Positions 46,494 through 57,980 of a stretch of DNA of 64,000 bases are shown here, in pieces; the stretch's first letter is position 1, and every line of letters starts with the position of its first letter. The stretch is taken from the NCBI RefSeq assembly GCF_016093545.1, contig NZ_JADKYX010000008.1, positions 186,001 through 250,000 of the forward strand, read 5' to 3'. The notes below the pieces were generated by a model, which saw nothing but the letters and a program-made list of their open reading frames with translations, made no database searches and was not told the DNA's origin. Origin of the DNA: Massilia rhizosphaerae (GTDB lineage Bacteria; Pseudomonadota; Gammaproteobacteria; Burkholderiales; Burkholderiaceae_D). Made by a program: the position numbers and the translations under genes.

Positions 46494-46694
46494 TCATTTT
46501 CTTGCATTACAAAAATCGCCAATGCACGAAATAAAATTACTCGAATCAGGCAGATAAATATATCGCCCCGGCTCTTGTCCATATGGCGACCACCCACCAA
46601 TAAAGGCCGGCAGATGCGCATTTCCATAACGTGGATAATACGCGTGCATTTCCACCATAATTGCAAATTGTATTTCTCTCGAAATATCACGCAA
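46494..46694 (-). CDS. possible small ORF or gene remnant
   Basis: An AT-rich frame of 66 residues (MRDISREIQFAI to CIGDFCNARK, possible internal ATG start at MVEMHAYY) has plausible protein-like composition. There is no clear ribosome-binding site or relative. It may be a remnant of another toxin or immunity gene upstream of rhs, or not a gene at all. Confidence 0.22.
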   Translation of the reverse strand: MRDISREIQFAIMVEMHAYYPRYGNAHLPAFIGGWSPYGQEPGRYIYLPDSSNFISCIGDFCNARK

Positions 46695-46729
46695 TCGATT
46701 TATGCAGCTCGTGATTTATCCGACTTGGC

Positions 46730-46860
46730 GCGGACGTACGCGATTACGTCGCCGCGCTGGAGGGCCGGATCAAACTGTTTTGCCCGCCGCCCTGTTCGCC
46801 GCATCCGAGCCCTGACGAACAGGCATGGACTCATGTCAAGCGTCCGGTCGACGCATTAAC
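46730..46860 (+). pseudogene. remnant of an IS630-family transposase C-terminus
   Basis: The plus-strand frame reads ADVRDYVAALEGRIKLFC, then PPPCSPHPSPDEQAWTHVKR. This resembles the C-terminal block of IS630-type transposases (LFFLPPYSPELNPDEQVWxHVK), including the final catalytic Glu region. The frame is closed by a TGA at 46712 and no other part of the gene remains nearby. Confidence 0.5.
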
Positions 46861-46991
46861 GAGGCTGGGTTTCCCCGTCGGAGCGGCCTGGAACAACCCA
46901 AATTTCACCGAAAGCGAAGAGGGAAAGGGAAAACTACTGGGAACGCAGTGGCAAAATTGTTGCCCACGAAAATACAGGAACGCGCAAATCC

Positions 46992-47228
46992 CGCTACCGG
47001 CCGTAGCGCCTCAAGATCAGCCCTGCAATCAGCACGACAAATCCGATCCCGACGAATGGATCGCCCGAATATCCCGTGCCGGTTTCTATAGGGATGACCC
47101 GGGTAATAACCGGCATGCGTTCGGCCCATCAGCCAATCCCACATGTCTATGGGAAGAAAGTCGCTCAACGTGGGAATGAGCCGGATGCCGATCAGCGCGC
47201 AGCCGAACCACATGAACCACCCGGACAT
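46992..47228 (-). pseudogene. frameshifted small two-helix membrane protein
   Basis: From the ATG at 47228 the frame encodes SGWFMWFGCALIGIRLIPTL and continues to about GRTHAGYYPG. The neighbouring frame then carries GTGYSGDPFVGIGFVVLIAG, a second helix, and stops at TAG (46994-46992). The two helices read as one protein only with a shift near 47060-47110. It may be a pseudogene or a chance arrangement. Confidence 0.35.
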
Positions 47229-47309
47229 TTGATTTCTCCGACATTCCCTATTTATCATACAGGCAACGCACCATATAAAAAAAGGTTCTTCGCAGGGAAT
47301 GGGGGAAGA

Positions 47310-48616
47310 CGGGGTTGACGATCTGAGCGGGAGGTGGTGGCGGAGGTCTGATGTTGGTAGATTGATAGTCGCCAAACAAGTCAATCTATCAAACCACCGC
47401 CATGCTCAATGCTATGTCCTCTCTCCCGTTTTGGGAAGGCCATATTGTCGACGCCGTCCAGGAACAAGAAGACGGCTCGCTATTAATCGTTCTCGATACC
47501 TGCCCGGCGAGTGACGCTGTGTGCGGAGCGTGCCGCCAGCCTTGCGCCCTGATACATGAGCGCCGACGGCACAAGGTGCGCGATCGCGATGTTTTGGACA
47601 GGCGTGTCTGGCTTGATGTGCCGGTGCGGCGACTGGACTGCCATCACTGCAATGCACGGGTGGCCGAGCATATTGTTTGGCTCGACCGCCGGGCGCGCAT
47701 CACGCACCGCGTGCGCCTCTGGGTCGAGGCGTTGGCGCAGTTGCTTCCCATTGCCCATATAGCCCGGCTAACGGGCCTGCACTGGCATACCATCAAGGAC
47801 ATCGATCACCGGCGCTTGAAACACCTACATGGCGACTTCTCGGCGCAAGGCGTACGGCGCCTGGTCATGGACGAATTCGCGTTGCACAAGGGACATCGGT
47901 ACGCCACTGTCGCCTTGGATGCTGAGCAAATGCGGGTGCTGTGGGTTGGAGAAGGAAACAGCCGGGAAGCGATCCGGCCATTCTTCGAGATGCTGGGAGA
48001 GGAAGGCTGCCGGCGAATCGAAGCCGTTGCCATGGACATGAACACGGCGATGGATCTCGAAGTTCGCCAGCAATGTCCAAACGCGGAAGTTGTCTAAGAC
48101 CTGTTTCACGTGGTAGCCCGCTTTGGCCGCGAAGTGGTCGACCGGGTGCGCGTTGACCAAGCGAATACCTTGCGTGCCGAACCAAAGGCCCGACAGGTCA
48201 TCAAGCGCAGTCGCTGGCTATTACTGCGCAACCGCGACAACCTCAGGGCCGAACAGGCCGTCAAGCTCGAAGAGCTGCTGGCAGCCAACCTGCCCTTGTC
48301 CACCGTCTACCTGCTCAAGACCGAGCTGAAAGAGATTTGATATGCACCATCGGTTCGGGAAGGTGCTCGTCGATGGAAAGCCTGGCTCAAGCTTGCCTTG
48401 CAAAGCCAGATCGCACCAGTAATCCAGTTTGCCAAACGCTTGGCCAAATATCGGCGCGGCATCCTGGCTTCGGCCATCTATCCGATGAACTCATCAATCC
48501 TGGAGGGCGTCAACAATCGCATCAAAGTCATCAAGCGCATGGCCTACGGATTTCGGGACGCATCCTACTTCTTCCTTAAAATCAAGGATGCGTTCCCCGG
48601 CAAAGCGTGATGAACC
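47310..48616 (+). mobile_element. decayed ISL3-family insertion sequence
   Basis: A GGGGTTGACGATCTGAGCGG stretch at about 47311 may be the left terminal repeat. The transposase follows at 47402. No matching inverted copy is seen on the right, where the sequence passes straight into the gltD terminator at 48618, so the right end seems deleted. Boundaries are approximate. Confidence 0.6.
47402..48610 (+). pseudogene. ISL3-family transposase with two in-frame stop codons
   Basis: The single frame encodes a full-length ISL3 transposase: an N-terminal zinc-ribbon-like region (CGACRQPC ... LDCHHCNAR), a helix-turn-helix region (HIARLTGLHWHTIKDID), the DDE start VMDEFALHKGH, then DLFHVVARFGREVVDRVR and the C-terminal SILEGVNNRIKVIKRMAYGFRD. 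It is interrupted by TAA at 48095-48097, where Tyr (TAC) is expected, and by TGA at 48338-48340, where Trp (TGG) is expected. There are no frameshifts, so decay is recent or the interruptions are point mutations only. Confidence 0.85.
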
Positions 48617-48617
48617 T

Positions 48618-48655
48618 AAAAAAAGGCCCGGGCTGTTCACCCGGGCCTTTTTTTT
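48618..48655 (-). terminator. Rho-independent terminator after gltD
   Basis: AAAAAAAGGCCCGGG (48618-48632) and CCCGGGCCTTTTTTT (48640-48654) form a perfect 15-bp stem with loop CTGTTCA. On the minus strand it lies 19 bases past the gltD stop and is followed by seven T. It is symmetric and can also stop plus-strand transcription from the ISL3 remnant. Confidence 0.92.
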
Positions 48656-48674
48656 ATTCTGGAAGGCTGGCCGA

Positions 48675-50138
<1,464 letters not shown>

Positions 50139-50175
50139 GTGTGTTCCTATCGTATTCTGTTCGGTCTAGAGATGC

Positions 50176-50199
50176 GGCGGGCGCGTGGGGACGCCCGCC
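50176..50199 (-). repeat. intercistronic hairpin between gltB and gltD
   Basis: GGCGGGCG (50176-50183) and CGCCCGCC (50192-50199) pair across an 8-base loop, directly after the gltB stop on the minus strand. No T-run follows. It may set mRNA stability or the ratio of the two subunits. Confidence 0.45.
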
Positions 50200-50206
50200 G
50201 GGCGCA

Positions 50207-53200
50207 TCAGGCAGCCAGTTCAATCTTGTCGTTGGCTTCTTCCATGCTGCTGTTGTGCATCTCTTCCAGCGCGCGCTTGTACTCGGTCGGGAAGACCTTG
50301 ACGAACTTGCTGCGGCTGTTGGCCCAGTCGTCCAGCAGGTTGCGGGCGCGGGTCGAACCGGTGTGCTTGAAGTGACGCTCGATCAGGCGCTTCAGGATCG
50401 CTTCGTCCGACTCGCGCTCGCCGTTGCGGGTCTGGGCGTGCCAGCTGGCCTTGTCGCTTTGTTCCTTGGTCGACAGCACGCGCTCCAGTGCCACCATCGC
50501 GGTGTTGCACTTCTGCTCGAAATCGCCCTTCGGATCGTAGACGTACGCCACGCCGCCCGACATGCCCGCCGCGAAGTTGCGGCCGGTCTCGCCCAGCACG
50601 ACGACCGTACCGCCCGTCATGTATTCGCAGCCGTGGTCGCCCACGCCTTCGACGATGGCGGTCGCACCCGAGTTACGCACCGCGAAACGCTCGCCGGCCA
50701 CGCCGTTCAGGAACGCTTCGCCGGCAATCGCGCCGTACAGCACCGTGTTGCCGACGATGATGTTGTCGACGGCCCAGCCGCGGAACTCCGTGTTCGGACG
50801 CACGATGATGCGGCCGCCCGACAAGCCTTTGCCCACGTAGTCGTTGCCCTCGCCGACCAGGTCCAGCGTGATGCCGGCCGCCAGGAACGCGCCGGCCGAC
50901 TGGCCCGCGGTGCCCTGCAGCTGGATGTGGATCGTGTCGTCCGGCAGGCCGGCGTGGCCGTAGCGCTTGGCGACTTCGCCCGACAGCATCGTGCCGACCG
51001 TGCGGTTGACGTTCTTCACCGGCGAGATGAACGAGACGCGCTCGCCCTTCTCCAGCGCGGCCTTGGCCTGCGCGATCAGCTTGTGGTCCAGCGCCTTGTC
51101 CAGGCCGTGGTCCTGTTCGTCCGAGTGCAGCAGCTGGCGTTTGTCGTCGACCTTCGGCTGGAAGAAGATGTTGCTGAAATCCAGGCCCTGCGCCTTCCAG
51201 TGGCCGACGGCCTTCGACTTGTCCAGCAGGTCGGAACGGCCGATCAGTTCGTCGAACGTGCGGATGCCCAGCTGGGCCATGATCTGGCGCGCTTCCTCGG
51301 CGACGAAGAAGAAGTAGTTCACGACGTGTTCCGGCTTGCCCGAGAACTTGGCGCGCAGTTCCGGATCCTGCGTGGCGACGCCCACCGGGCAGGTGTTCAG
51401 GTGGCACTTGCGCATCATGATGCAGCCTTCGACGACGAGCGGCGCCGTCGCGAAGCCGATTTCGTCCGCGCCCAGCAGGGCGGCGATGACGACGTCGCGG
51501 CCGGTACGCATCTGGCCGTCGGCCTGGACGCGGATACGGCTGCGCAGGCCGTTCAGCACGAGGGTCTGCTGGGTCTCGGCGAGGCCCAGTTCCCACGGCG
51601 TGCCGGCGTGCTTGACGGACGACAGCGGCGACGCACCCGTACCGCCGTCATGGCCGGCGACGACGACGTGGTCGGCCTTCGCCTTCGACACGCCGGCGGC
51701 CACCGTACCGATGCCGACTTCCGACACCAGCTTCACGGAAATCGACGCGTGCGGGTTGGCGTTCTTGAGGTCGTGGATCAGCTGCGCCAGGTCTTCGATC
51801 GAGTAGATGTCGTGGTGCGGCGGCGGCGAGATCAGGCCCACGCCCGGCACCGAGAAGCGCAGCGACGCGATGTACTCGGACACCTTATGGCCCGGCAGCT
51901 GGCCGCCTTCGCCCGGCTTCGCGCCTTGCGCCATCTTGATCTGGATCTGGTCGGCCGAAGCCAGGTATTCGGCGGTCACACCGAAGCGGCCCGACGCCAC
52001 CTGCTTGATCCGGGAGCGCAGCGAATCGCCCTCGGTCAGCGGAATGTCGGCGACGACGCGGTCCTTGCCCAGGATCGACGCCAGCGTCTCGCCCTTGGCG
52101 ATCTTGATGCCCTTGAACTCGCCCATATAGCGTGCCGGGTCCTCGCCGCCTTCGCCGGTGTTCGACTTGCCGCCGATGCGGTTCATGGCGATGGCCAGCG
52201 TGGCGTGCGCCTCGGTCGAGATCGAGCCCAGCGACATCGCGCCGGTAGCAAAACGCTTGACGATGTCCTTGGCCGGTTCCACTTCGTCCAGCGGGATCGC
52301 CTTGGTCGGATCGATCTTGAACTCGAACAGGCCGCGCAGGGTCAGGTGACGCTTGCTCTGGTCGTTGATGATCTGCGCGTACTCTTTATACGTGCTGTAG
52401 TTGTTGGCGCGGGTGGAGTGCTGCAGCTTGGCGATGGCGTCCGGCGTCCACAGGTGGTCTTCGCCGCGCACGCGGTAGGCGTATTCGCCGCCGACGTCCA
52501 GCGCGTTGGCCAGCAGCGGGTCCTTGCCGAAGGCCAGCGCGTGCAGGCGCAGGGCTTCCTCGGCCACTTCGAACAGGCCGATGCCCTCGACGGTCGACGA
52601 CGTGCCGCGGAAGTACTTGTCGACCAGCGACTTGTTCAGGCCGATGGCTTCGAAGATCTGGGCGCCGCAGTACGACATGTACGTGGAGATGCCCATCTTC
52701 GACATCACCTTCATGAGGCCTTTACCGACCGCCTTGGTGTAGTTGTACATCGCCTTGTCGGCCGCCATCTCGTGCGGCAGCGTGTGCGCCAGGTCGACCA
52801 GCGTTTCCAGCGCCAGGTACGGGTGCACGGCTTCCGCGCCGTAGCCGGCCAGCAGGGCGAAGTGGTGCGTCTCGCGGCACGAACCGGTTTCCACGACGAG
52901 ACCCGTCGACGCGCGCAGGCCGCGCTGGACGAGGTGCTGGTGGATCGCGGACGTCGCCAGCAGCGCGGGGATCGCGACCTGGTCGGCGTTGACGTTGCGG
53001 TCCGAGATGATCAGGATGTTGTGGCCCGATTTCACGGCATCGACGGCTTCCGCGCACAGCGAGGCCAGCGACGCTTCGATGCCTTCCTTGCCCCACGAGA
53101 CCGGGTAGCAGATGTTCAGCTCATACGACTTGAACTTGCCGCCCGTGTGCAGGCTGATGTTGCGCAGGCGGGCCATGTCGTCGAAACCGATCACCGGCTG

Positions 53201-54922
53201 CGACACTTCGAGGCGCATCGGCGGGTTGACGTTGTTCGTGTCCAGCAGGTTCGGCTTCGGACCGATGAACGACACCAGCGACATCACCATCGCTTCGCGG
53301 ATCGGGTCGATCGGCGGGTTCGTGACCTGGGCGAACAGCTGCTTGAAGTACGAGTACAGCGGCTTCAGTTTGTTCGACATCACGGCCAGCGGCGAGTCGT
53401 TACCCATCGAGCCAGTGGCTTCCTCGCCCAGCACGGCCATCGGGGCCATGAGGAATTTCAGGTCTTCCTGGGTGTAGCCGAACGCCTGCTGGCGGTCCAG
53501 CAGGGAAATGGCGGCCTTCTCGCCCTGCGCGTCCTTCACGCGGTTCTGCGACAGCTGGCTTTCCGACAGCTTGATTTCGTTGAGCTTGATGCGCACCGAC
53601 TTGATCCAGGCTTTATACGGCTTGGCATTCGAGTAGGTGTCTTTCAGTTCCTTGTCGTCGATGATGCGGCCGGCTTCCAGGTCGATGAGGAACATCTTGC
53701 CCGGCTGCAGACGCCATTTCTTGACGATGCGCGATTCCGGGATCGGCAGGGTGCCCGATTCCGACGCCATCACGACCAGGTCGTCGTCCGTGACGATGTA
53801 GCGGGCCGGACGCAGGCCGTTGCGGTCCAGCGTGCCGCCGATGTGGCGGCCGTCGGTGAAGGCCATCGCGGCCGGGCCGTCCCACGGTTCCATCATCGCG
53901 GCGTGGTATTCATAGAACGCGCGGCGGTTCTCGTCCATCGTCGCGTGGTTTTCCCAGGCTTCCGGGATCATCATCATCATCGCCTGGGCGATCGGGTAGC
54001 CGGCCATGACCAGCAGTTCCAGCGCGTTGTCGAAGCAGGCGGTGTCCGACTGGCCTTCATAGATCAGCGGGAACAGCTTCTGCAGGTCGTCGCCCAGCAC
54101 GGCCGACTTCATGACGCCTTCGCGGGCGCGGGTCCAGTTGAAGTTGCCCTTGACGGTGTTGATCTCGCCGTTGTGCGCGAGCAGGCGGTACGGGTGGGCC
54201 AGCGGCCACTCCGGGAAGGTGTTCGTCGAGAAGCGCTGGTGCACCATGGCCAGGGCCGACACGCAGCGCGGATCCTGCAGGTCCTTGTAGTACACGCCGA
54301 CCTGGTCGGCCAGCAGCAGGCCCTTGTAGACCACGGTGCGGGCGGACATCGACGGCACGAAGAATTCCTTGCCGTGGATGAGTTTCAGGGCCTGGATCGC
54401 GTGGCCCGACGATTTGCGGATGACGTACAGCTTGCGCTCGAGCGCGTCCGTGACCATCACGTCCGGGCCGCGGCCGATGAAGATCTGGCGGATGACCGGT
54501 TCCTTGGCGCGGACGGTCGGCGACATCGGCATGGTGTCGTCCACCGGCACGTTGCGCCAGCCCAGCACGACCTGGCCTTCGGCGCGCACGGCGCGCTCGA
54601 TTTCCTGTTCGCAGGCGATGCGCGACGCGTGTTCCTTCGGCAGGAAGATCATGCCGACGCCATATTCGCCCGGCGGCGGCAGTTCGATGCCCTGCTTGGC
54701 CATCTCGTCGCGGTAGAACTGGTCGGGGATCTGGATCAGGATGCCCGCGCCGTCGCCCATCAGGGCATCGGCGCCGACGGCACCCCGGTGGTCCAGGTTC
54801 TTCAGGATCAACAGACCCTGTTCGATGATGGAATGGCTCTTGTTGCCCTTGATATGGGCGACGAAACCGACGCCGCAGGCGTCGTGTTCATTGGCGGGAT
54901 CGTACAAACCTTGGGCAATCAT
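50207..54922 (-). CDS. gltB: glutamate synthase (NADPH) large subunit
   Basis: From the ATG at 54922 (GCGGAG ribosome-binding site) the protein has 1,571 residues. The short propeptide [15 protein letters not shown] precedes the catalytic Cys of the class II amidotransferase ([11 protein letters not shown]). The central domain, the FMN-binding synthase domain ([36 protein letters not shown]), the 3Fe-4S cysteines ([15 protein letters not shown]) and the C-terminal beta-helix ([21 protein letters not shown]) are all present. The upstream extension of the open frame to 55870 overlaps another gene and is not part of it. Confidence 0.97.
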   Translation of the reverse strand: MIAQGLYDPANEHDACGVGFVAHIKGNKSHSIIEQGLLILKNLDHRGAVGADALMGDGAGILIQIPDQFYRDEMAKQGIELPPPGEYGVGMIFLPKEHASRIACEQEIERAVRAEGQVVLGWRNVPVDDTMPMSPTVRAKEPVIRQIFIGRGPDVMVTDALERKLYVIRKSSGHAIQALKLIHGKEFFVPSMSARTVVYKGLLLADQVGVYYKDLQDPRCVSALAMVHQRFSTNTFPEWPLAHPYRLLAHNGEINTVKGNFNWTRAREGVMKSAVLGDDLQKLFPLIYEGQSDTACFDNALELLVMAGYPIAQAMMMMIPEAWENHATMDENRRAFYEYHAAMMEPWDGPAAMAFTDGRHIGGTLDRNGLRPARYIVTDDDLVVMASESGTLPIPESRIVKKWRLQPGKMFLIDLEAGRIIDDKELKDTYSNAKPYKAWIKSVRIKLNEIKLSESQLSQNRVKDAQGEKAAISLLDRQQAFGYTQEDLKFLMAPMAVLGEEATGSMGNDSPLAVMSNKLKPLYSYFKQLFAQVTNPPIDPIREAMVMSLVSFIGPKPNLLDTNNVNPPMRLEVSQPVIGFDDMARLRNISLHTGGKFKSYELNICYPVSWGKEGIEASLASLCAEAVDAVKSGHNILIISDRNVNADQVAIPALLATSAIHQHLVQRGLRASTGLVVETGSCRETHHFALLAGYGAEAVHPYLALETLVDLAHTLPHEMAADKAMYNYTKAVGKGLMKVMSKMGISTYMSYCGAQIFEAIGLNKSLVDKYFRGTSSTVEGIGLFEVAEEALRLHALAFGKDPLLANALDVGGEYAYRVRGEDHLWTPDAIAKLQHSTRANNYSTYKEYAQIINDQSKRHLTLRGLFEFKIDPTKAIPLDEVEPAKDIVKRFATGAMSLGSISTEAHATLAIAMNRIGGKSNTGEGGEDPARYMGEFKGIKIAKGETLASILGKDRVVADIPLTEGDSLRSRIKQVASGRFGVTAEYLASADQIQIKMAQGAKPGEGGQLPGHKVSEYIASLRFSVPGVGLISPPPHHDIYSIEDLAQLIHDLKNANPHASISVKLVSEVGIGTVAAGVSKAKADHVVVAGHDGGTGASPLSSVKHAGTPWELGLAETQQTLVLNGLRSRIRVQADGQMRTGRDVVIAALLGADEIGFATAPLVVEGCIMMRKCHLNTCPVGVATQDPELRAKFSGKPEHVVNYFFFVAEEARQIMAQLGIRTFDELIGRSDLLDKSKAVGHWKAQGLDFSNIFFQPKVDDKRQLLHSDEQDHGLDKALDHKLIAQAKAALEKGERVSFISPVKNVNRTVGTMLSGEVAKRYGHAGLPDDTIHIQLQGTAGQSAGAFLAAGITLDLVGEGNDYVGKGLSGGRIIVRPNTEFRGWAVDNIIVGNTVLYGAIAGEAFLNGVAGERFAVRNSGATAIVEGVGDHGCEYMTGGTVVVLGETGRNFAAGMSGGVAYVYDPKGDFEQKCNTAMVALERVLSTKEQSDKASWHAQTRNGERESDEAILKRLIERHFKHTGSTRARNLLDDWANSRSKFVKVFPTEYKRALEEMHNSSMEEANDKIELAA

Positions 54923-54999
54923 GGGGGCTCCGCAGCATTTTGAAGATATTGAAGGCCGAGAATAAAGCAGGCTTCGGTAAACATCAACAACAACAATTA

Positions 55000-55053
55000 G
55001 GGTCGGAGTCGAATTAAATTCAAATTTTACGGAGACAAAAATAAATAGGGACA
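55000..55053 (+). repeat. dispersed repeat copy 1 (GGGTCGG ... AAAATAAATAGGGACA)
   Basis: Between gltB and the next gene the sequence GGGTCGG (55000-55006) and AAAATAAATAGGGACA (55038-55053) bracket 31 AT-rich bases. The same two blocks, inverted, occur at 58738-58786 next to the Y1 transposase homologue. It looks like an intergenic element of a REP/RAYT-type family. Confidence 0.55.
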
Positions 55054-55068
55054 TAGTAATACGCCGGA

Positions 55069-55917
55069 TCAACGGCTTGCCGTGCGCGGCGCGGCCAGTG
55101 TCTTGAGGACGTCGCGGATGGCGTCGATGACGACGTCGGGCGTGGCCGTCGGCATCTGGTGATCCGAATCGGCCACGACGGTCTGCGCTTTCGGATACAG
55201 GTTGCGGACCAGGTCGAACGTCGCCCGATCGGTCCTGCCGACGCCGAAATCGACGGCGATCGGCGGCATCTCGCCCGGATGCGGCCTGGGCCGGTTGACG
55301 AGACGGACGATCGGCATGTCGTCGATGGCCGGCAGCGCCAGCACGGCTTCGCCCGTCGCGTCGATCTGTTCGACTTCCTGCCACACGGTGCGCGAGAACA
55401 ACAGCCGGCCGGCCAGGCGCGTCGCCCACGGGAAGTCTTCGGTGCGCTTGATCTCGCGCGGGTACACGGCATCGACGAGCACCAGGCCCTTCACCTCGTC
55501 CGGATGTGCGCGCGCGAACAGCTGCATGTACAGGCCGCCGAGGGAATGCCCGACCAGCACGTACGGCGGCTGCAAGCCCTTGTGCTTCAGCACCTGGCGC
55601 AATTCCTCGACGATCGTGCGGCCGTCGCGCGGCGTCGTGGCCACGTCGGTGTTGCCGTAGCCGGGCCGGTGGTAGGCGAACACGGTGGCGTCGCGGCTCG
55701 CGCCTTCCAGCACCCTGCCCCATTTGTCGATGGTGCCGCGCGAGCCGGCCTCGAACACGACGACGAACGGGGAGGCGGGATTGCGGATCGTGACGGATTC
55801 CACGCGGCGTCCGGCGATCGTCTCGACGGTCGGCGCGGGCTGGGCGGCCGCGCCCTGCGCAACCAGGCAAAGGAAACCGGAAACCAGCAGGGGCAACAGG
55901 GGCAGAAACTTGGACAT
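55069..55917 (-). CDS. secreted alpha/beta hydrolase
   Basis: From the ATG at 55917 the protein has 282 residues; an ATG at 55929 is an alternative. A signal peptide (cleavage about GAAA|QP) is followed by an alpha/beta-hydrolase fold with the HRPGYGNTD segment, nucleophile [16 protein letters not shown], and His in VADSDHQMP near the C-terminus. The substrate is unknown. It lies between gltB and the LytTR system and is probably an independent unit. Confidence 0.8.
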   Translation of the reverse strand: MSKFLPLLPLLVSGFLCLVAQGAAAQPAPTVETIAGRRVESVTIRNPASPFVVVFEAGSRGTIDKWGRVLEGASRDATVFAYHRPGYGNTDVATTPRDGRTIVEELRQVLKHKGLQPPYVLVGHSLGGLYMQLFARAHPDEVKGLVLVDAVYPREIKRTEDFPWATRLAGRLLFSRTVWQEVEQIDATGEAVLALPAIDDMPIVRLVNRPRPHPGEMPPIAVDFGVGRTDRATFDLVRNLYPKAQTVVADSDHQMPTATPDVVIDAIRDVLKTLAAPRTASR

Positions 55918-56023
55918 GGGCGTTCTCATGGTGGGGTCGAAAACGCCAGCATCGCAGCCGGGCCGCGACGCCGCACCCGCCGTGCGACGGATCGACGGCA
56001 GGGCCGACGAACGGCGACGGAGG

Positions 56024-56764
56024 TCACATCGCCTTGAACAAGTGGACGAAGGCGCGGCTGACCGGCAGTTCGGCGGCGTGGCCGCGCATGCGCAGGAACA
56101 GGCGGCTCGTCTCGTCGCGCCGGGTGCCCTCGAGCCACGCCAGGTTGATCACGGTGGCGCGGTGCACCTGCCAGAACTGCAGCGGGTCGAGCCTGGACGC
56201 GAGCTCGGTGATGGTCGTGCGGATCACATAATCTCCGTGGCTGCTCGCGACCACGGTGTACTTGTCGTCGGCCTGGAAGAAGCGCACGTCGGCCACGTCC
56301 AGGTTGCGGGTGGTGGCGCCCTGGCCGGCGAGGATGTAGCGCAGGCGCGGGCCGGGCGGCGGCGCCATCAAGGTGCGCAGCGTGTCCGCCAGGCCGGCGT
56401 CCGTCGGCGCGGCCGGCCCCGCGCGCAGCCGCGCGACGGTCTTCGCCAGCCGCTCGGCGGCGACGGGTTTCAGGACGTAGTCGAGGGCCGCGTGCTCGAA
56501 CGCCTGCAGCGCATACTCGTCGAAGGCGGTCACGAACACGACCCGCGTGGCGCCCTCGATGCCCTGCGCCACTTCGAGCCCGGTCAGGCCCGGCATCTGG
56601 ATGTCGAGGAAGGCCAGGTCGGGCTCCAGTTCGGCGATGCGGGCGGCGGCGTCGATGCCGTTGCGCGCCACGTGGACGATCTGCAGCTCCGGCCACAGCG
56701 CCAGCAACTGGTCGCGCAGGTAGAGCGCGAGGTGCGGCTCGTCGTCGGCGATCAGGGCGCGCAT
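56024..56764 (-). CDS. LytTR-family response regulator
   Basis: From the ATG at 56764 the protein has 246 residues. The receiver domain has DDEPHLA at the start, phospho-acceptor Asp in LAFLDIQMPGLTG, the conserved Thr in FVTAFDEYALQAF and Lys in YVLKPV. Residues about 140-246 are a LytTR DNA-binding domain (VADVRFFQADDKYTVV, WQVHRATVINLAWLEG). The kinase gene upstream overlaps it by 13 bases, so they form one two-component pair. Target genes are unknown. Confidence 0.92.
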   Translation of the reverse strand: MRALIADDEPHLALYLRDQLLALWPELQIVHVARNGIDAAARIAELEPDLAFLDIQMPGLTGLEVAQGIEGATRVVFVTAFDEYALQAFEHAALDYVLKPVAAERLAKTVARLRAGPAAPTDAGLADTLRTLMAPPPGPRLRYILAGQGATTRNLDVADVRFFQADDKYTVVASSHGDYVIRTTITELASRLDPLQFWQVHRATVINLAWLEGTRRDETSRLFLRMRGHAAELPVSRAFVHLFKAM

Positions 56765-57903
56765 GCCGTCTCCTCCTCCGCCGCCACGTAGGGCAGGTCG
56801 AGCACGGCTTCGGTGCCGCCGTGCGGGCCCGCGCGCAGCGTCAGGCTGGCAGCGGGACCGAAGCGCGAATGCAGGCGCGCGCCCAGGTTCGCGAGCGCCA
56901 TCCCGGCGCCGGGACGCAGGCGGCGCGACGGTGTATCGAGTCCCATGCCGTCGTCGGCGACGCGCACTTCGAGCCGGCCGGCGCGCACGACCGCGTCGAT
57001 GACGACGGTGCCGCCGTCGACCTTGGGCTCCAGGCCGTGGTGGATGGCGTTTTCGACAAGCGGCTGCAGCATCAGCGCCGGCATCCGCGCGGCCCGCGCC
57101 GCGCCGCTCGCCTCGATGCGGATGCGCAGCCGCTCCTCCATCCGGATCTGCATCAACGCCAGGTAGCTGCGCGCCATGTCCAGTTCCGCGCCCAGCGTGC
57201 TGTCGGTGACGCGCAGCTGCGCGAGACCGGCGCGCAGGTAGCCGGAAAAAGTTTCGAGCATGCGCTTGGCGCGCGGCGGATCGTAGTCCATCAGGCTCTG
57301 GACGTTGGCCAGCGTGTTGAACAGCAGGTGCGGTTCGATCTGCCCCTGCAGCAGGCGCAGGCGCGCCTCCAGCGCCTCGCCCTGCAACTGCTGGCGGCGC
57401 AGACGCGCACGCCACCACGCCCAGTTCGCGGCCATCGCGGCCAGCAGGAACGCGGCGATCTTGACGACGGCCAGCGGCGGCGACTGGAACTGGGCCCACA
57501 GGTCGAAGCCGGCCAGCGCCGGCACGGCCGTGAAGCCGAGCGCGATCCCGAGGACGAGGCCGGACGACGCGAGCGCACCGAGCGCCAGGACGGCGCGCGG
57601 GTCGCGCAAGGCCGACATGCGCGCGACCAGGGCCGCCGGCAATCTCCGTTCCGCCAGCCGCAGCACGGCGAACAGCGTGTGCAGGACGCACAGCGCGATG
57701 CCGATGCCGGGGAGCAGCGCCGCCCGCCACCAGCCGGGCGGCGCCACGGTGGCGAACAACGCCACGAAGGTCATCAGCCCCAGCGCCAGGGCCAGCGCCA
57801 GCAGGGAGACGACGCACAGTCGGGCGCCGAGGCCGACGTCGTGGTCGGGACGCAGTTCCCACAACGAGCGCCAGGCCCGGCGCAGGATGGCTTGTCTTGT
57901 CAT
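56752..57903 (-). CDS. LytS/AlgZ-type sensor histidine kinase
   Basis: From the ATG at 57903 the protein has 383 residues. Four hydrophobic segments fill the N-terminal half (about 25-175). The His_kinase domain follows with LQGQIEPHLLFNTLANVQSLM, where the phospho-acceptor His sits in the EPHLLFNTL box. The ATPase domain has PLVENAIHHGLEP and VADDGMGLD. It phosphorylates the LytTR regulator encoded next. The sensed signal is unknown; no extracellular sensor domain is evident. Confidence 0.9.
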   Translation of the reverse strand: MTRQAILRRAWRSLWELRPDHDVGLGARLCVVSLLALALALGLMTFVALFATVAPPGWWRAALLPGIGIALCVLHTLFAVLRLAERRLPAALVARMSALRDPRAVLALGALASSGLVLGIALGFTAVPALAGFDLWAQFQSPPLAVVKIAAFLLAAMAANWAWWRARLRRQQLQGEALEARLRLLQGQIEPHLLFNTLANVQSLMDYDPPRAKRMLETFSGYLRAGLAQLRVTDSTLGAELDMARSYLALMQIRMEERLRIRIEASGAARAARMPALMLQPLVENAIHHGLEPKVDGGTVVIDAVVRAGRLEVRVADDGMGLDTPSRRLRPGAGMALANLGARLHSRFGPAASLTLRAGPHGGTEAVLDLPYVAAEEETACAP

Positions 57904-57980
57904 GCGTGCAAGTCTACCGGCCGGCCGCGGCGGTGGCGAGCGCCGTGCGACGAACGGCCAATGGACGCGATGGATGGCGG

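Larger units (their letters stand above)
45972..47309. other. gene-poor AT-rich stretch upstream of rhs
   Basis: This 1.3-kb region has no convincing intact gene. It contains an AT-rich core (about 46450-46720), a scrap of an IS630-type transposase and a frameshifted small membrane protein, each listed separately. The part next to rhs (45972-46450) probably holds the rhs promoter and otherwise shows nothing I can name. Confidence 0.5.

Noticed and set aside
50141..54943. A 1,600-residue open frame on the plus strand opposite gltB
   Set aside because: It is the antisense shadow of a highly conserved GC-rich gene. Its translation is low-complexity Arg/Gln/Val/His-rich and has no domain.
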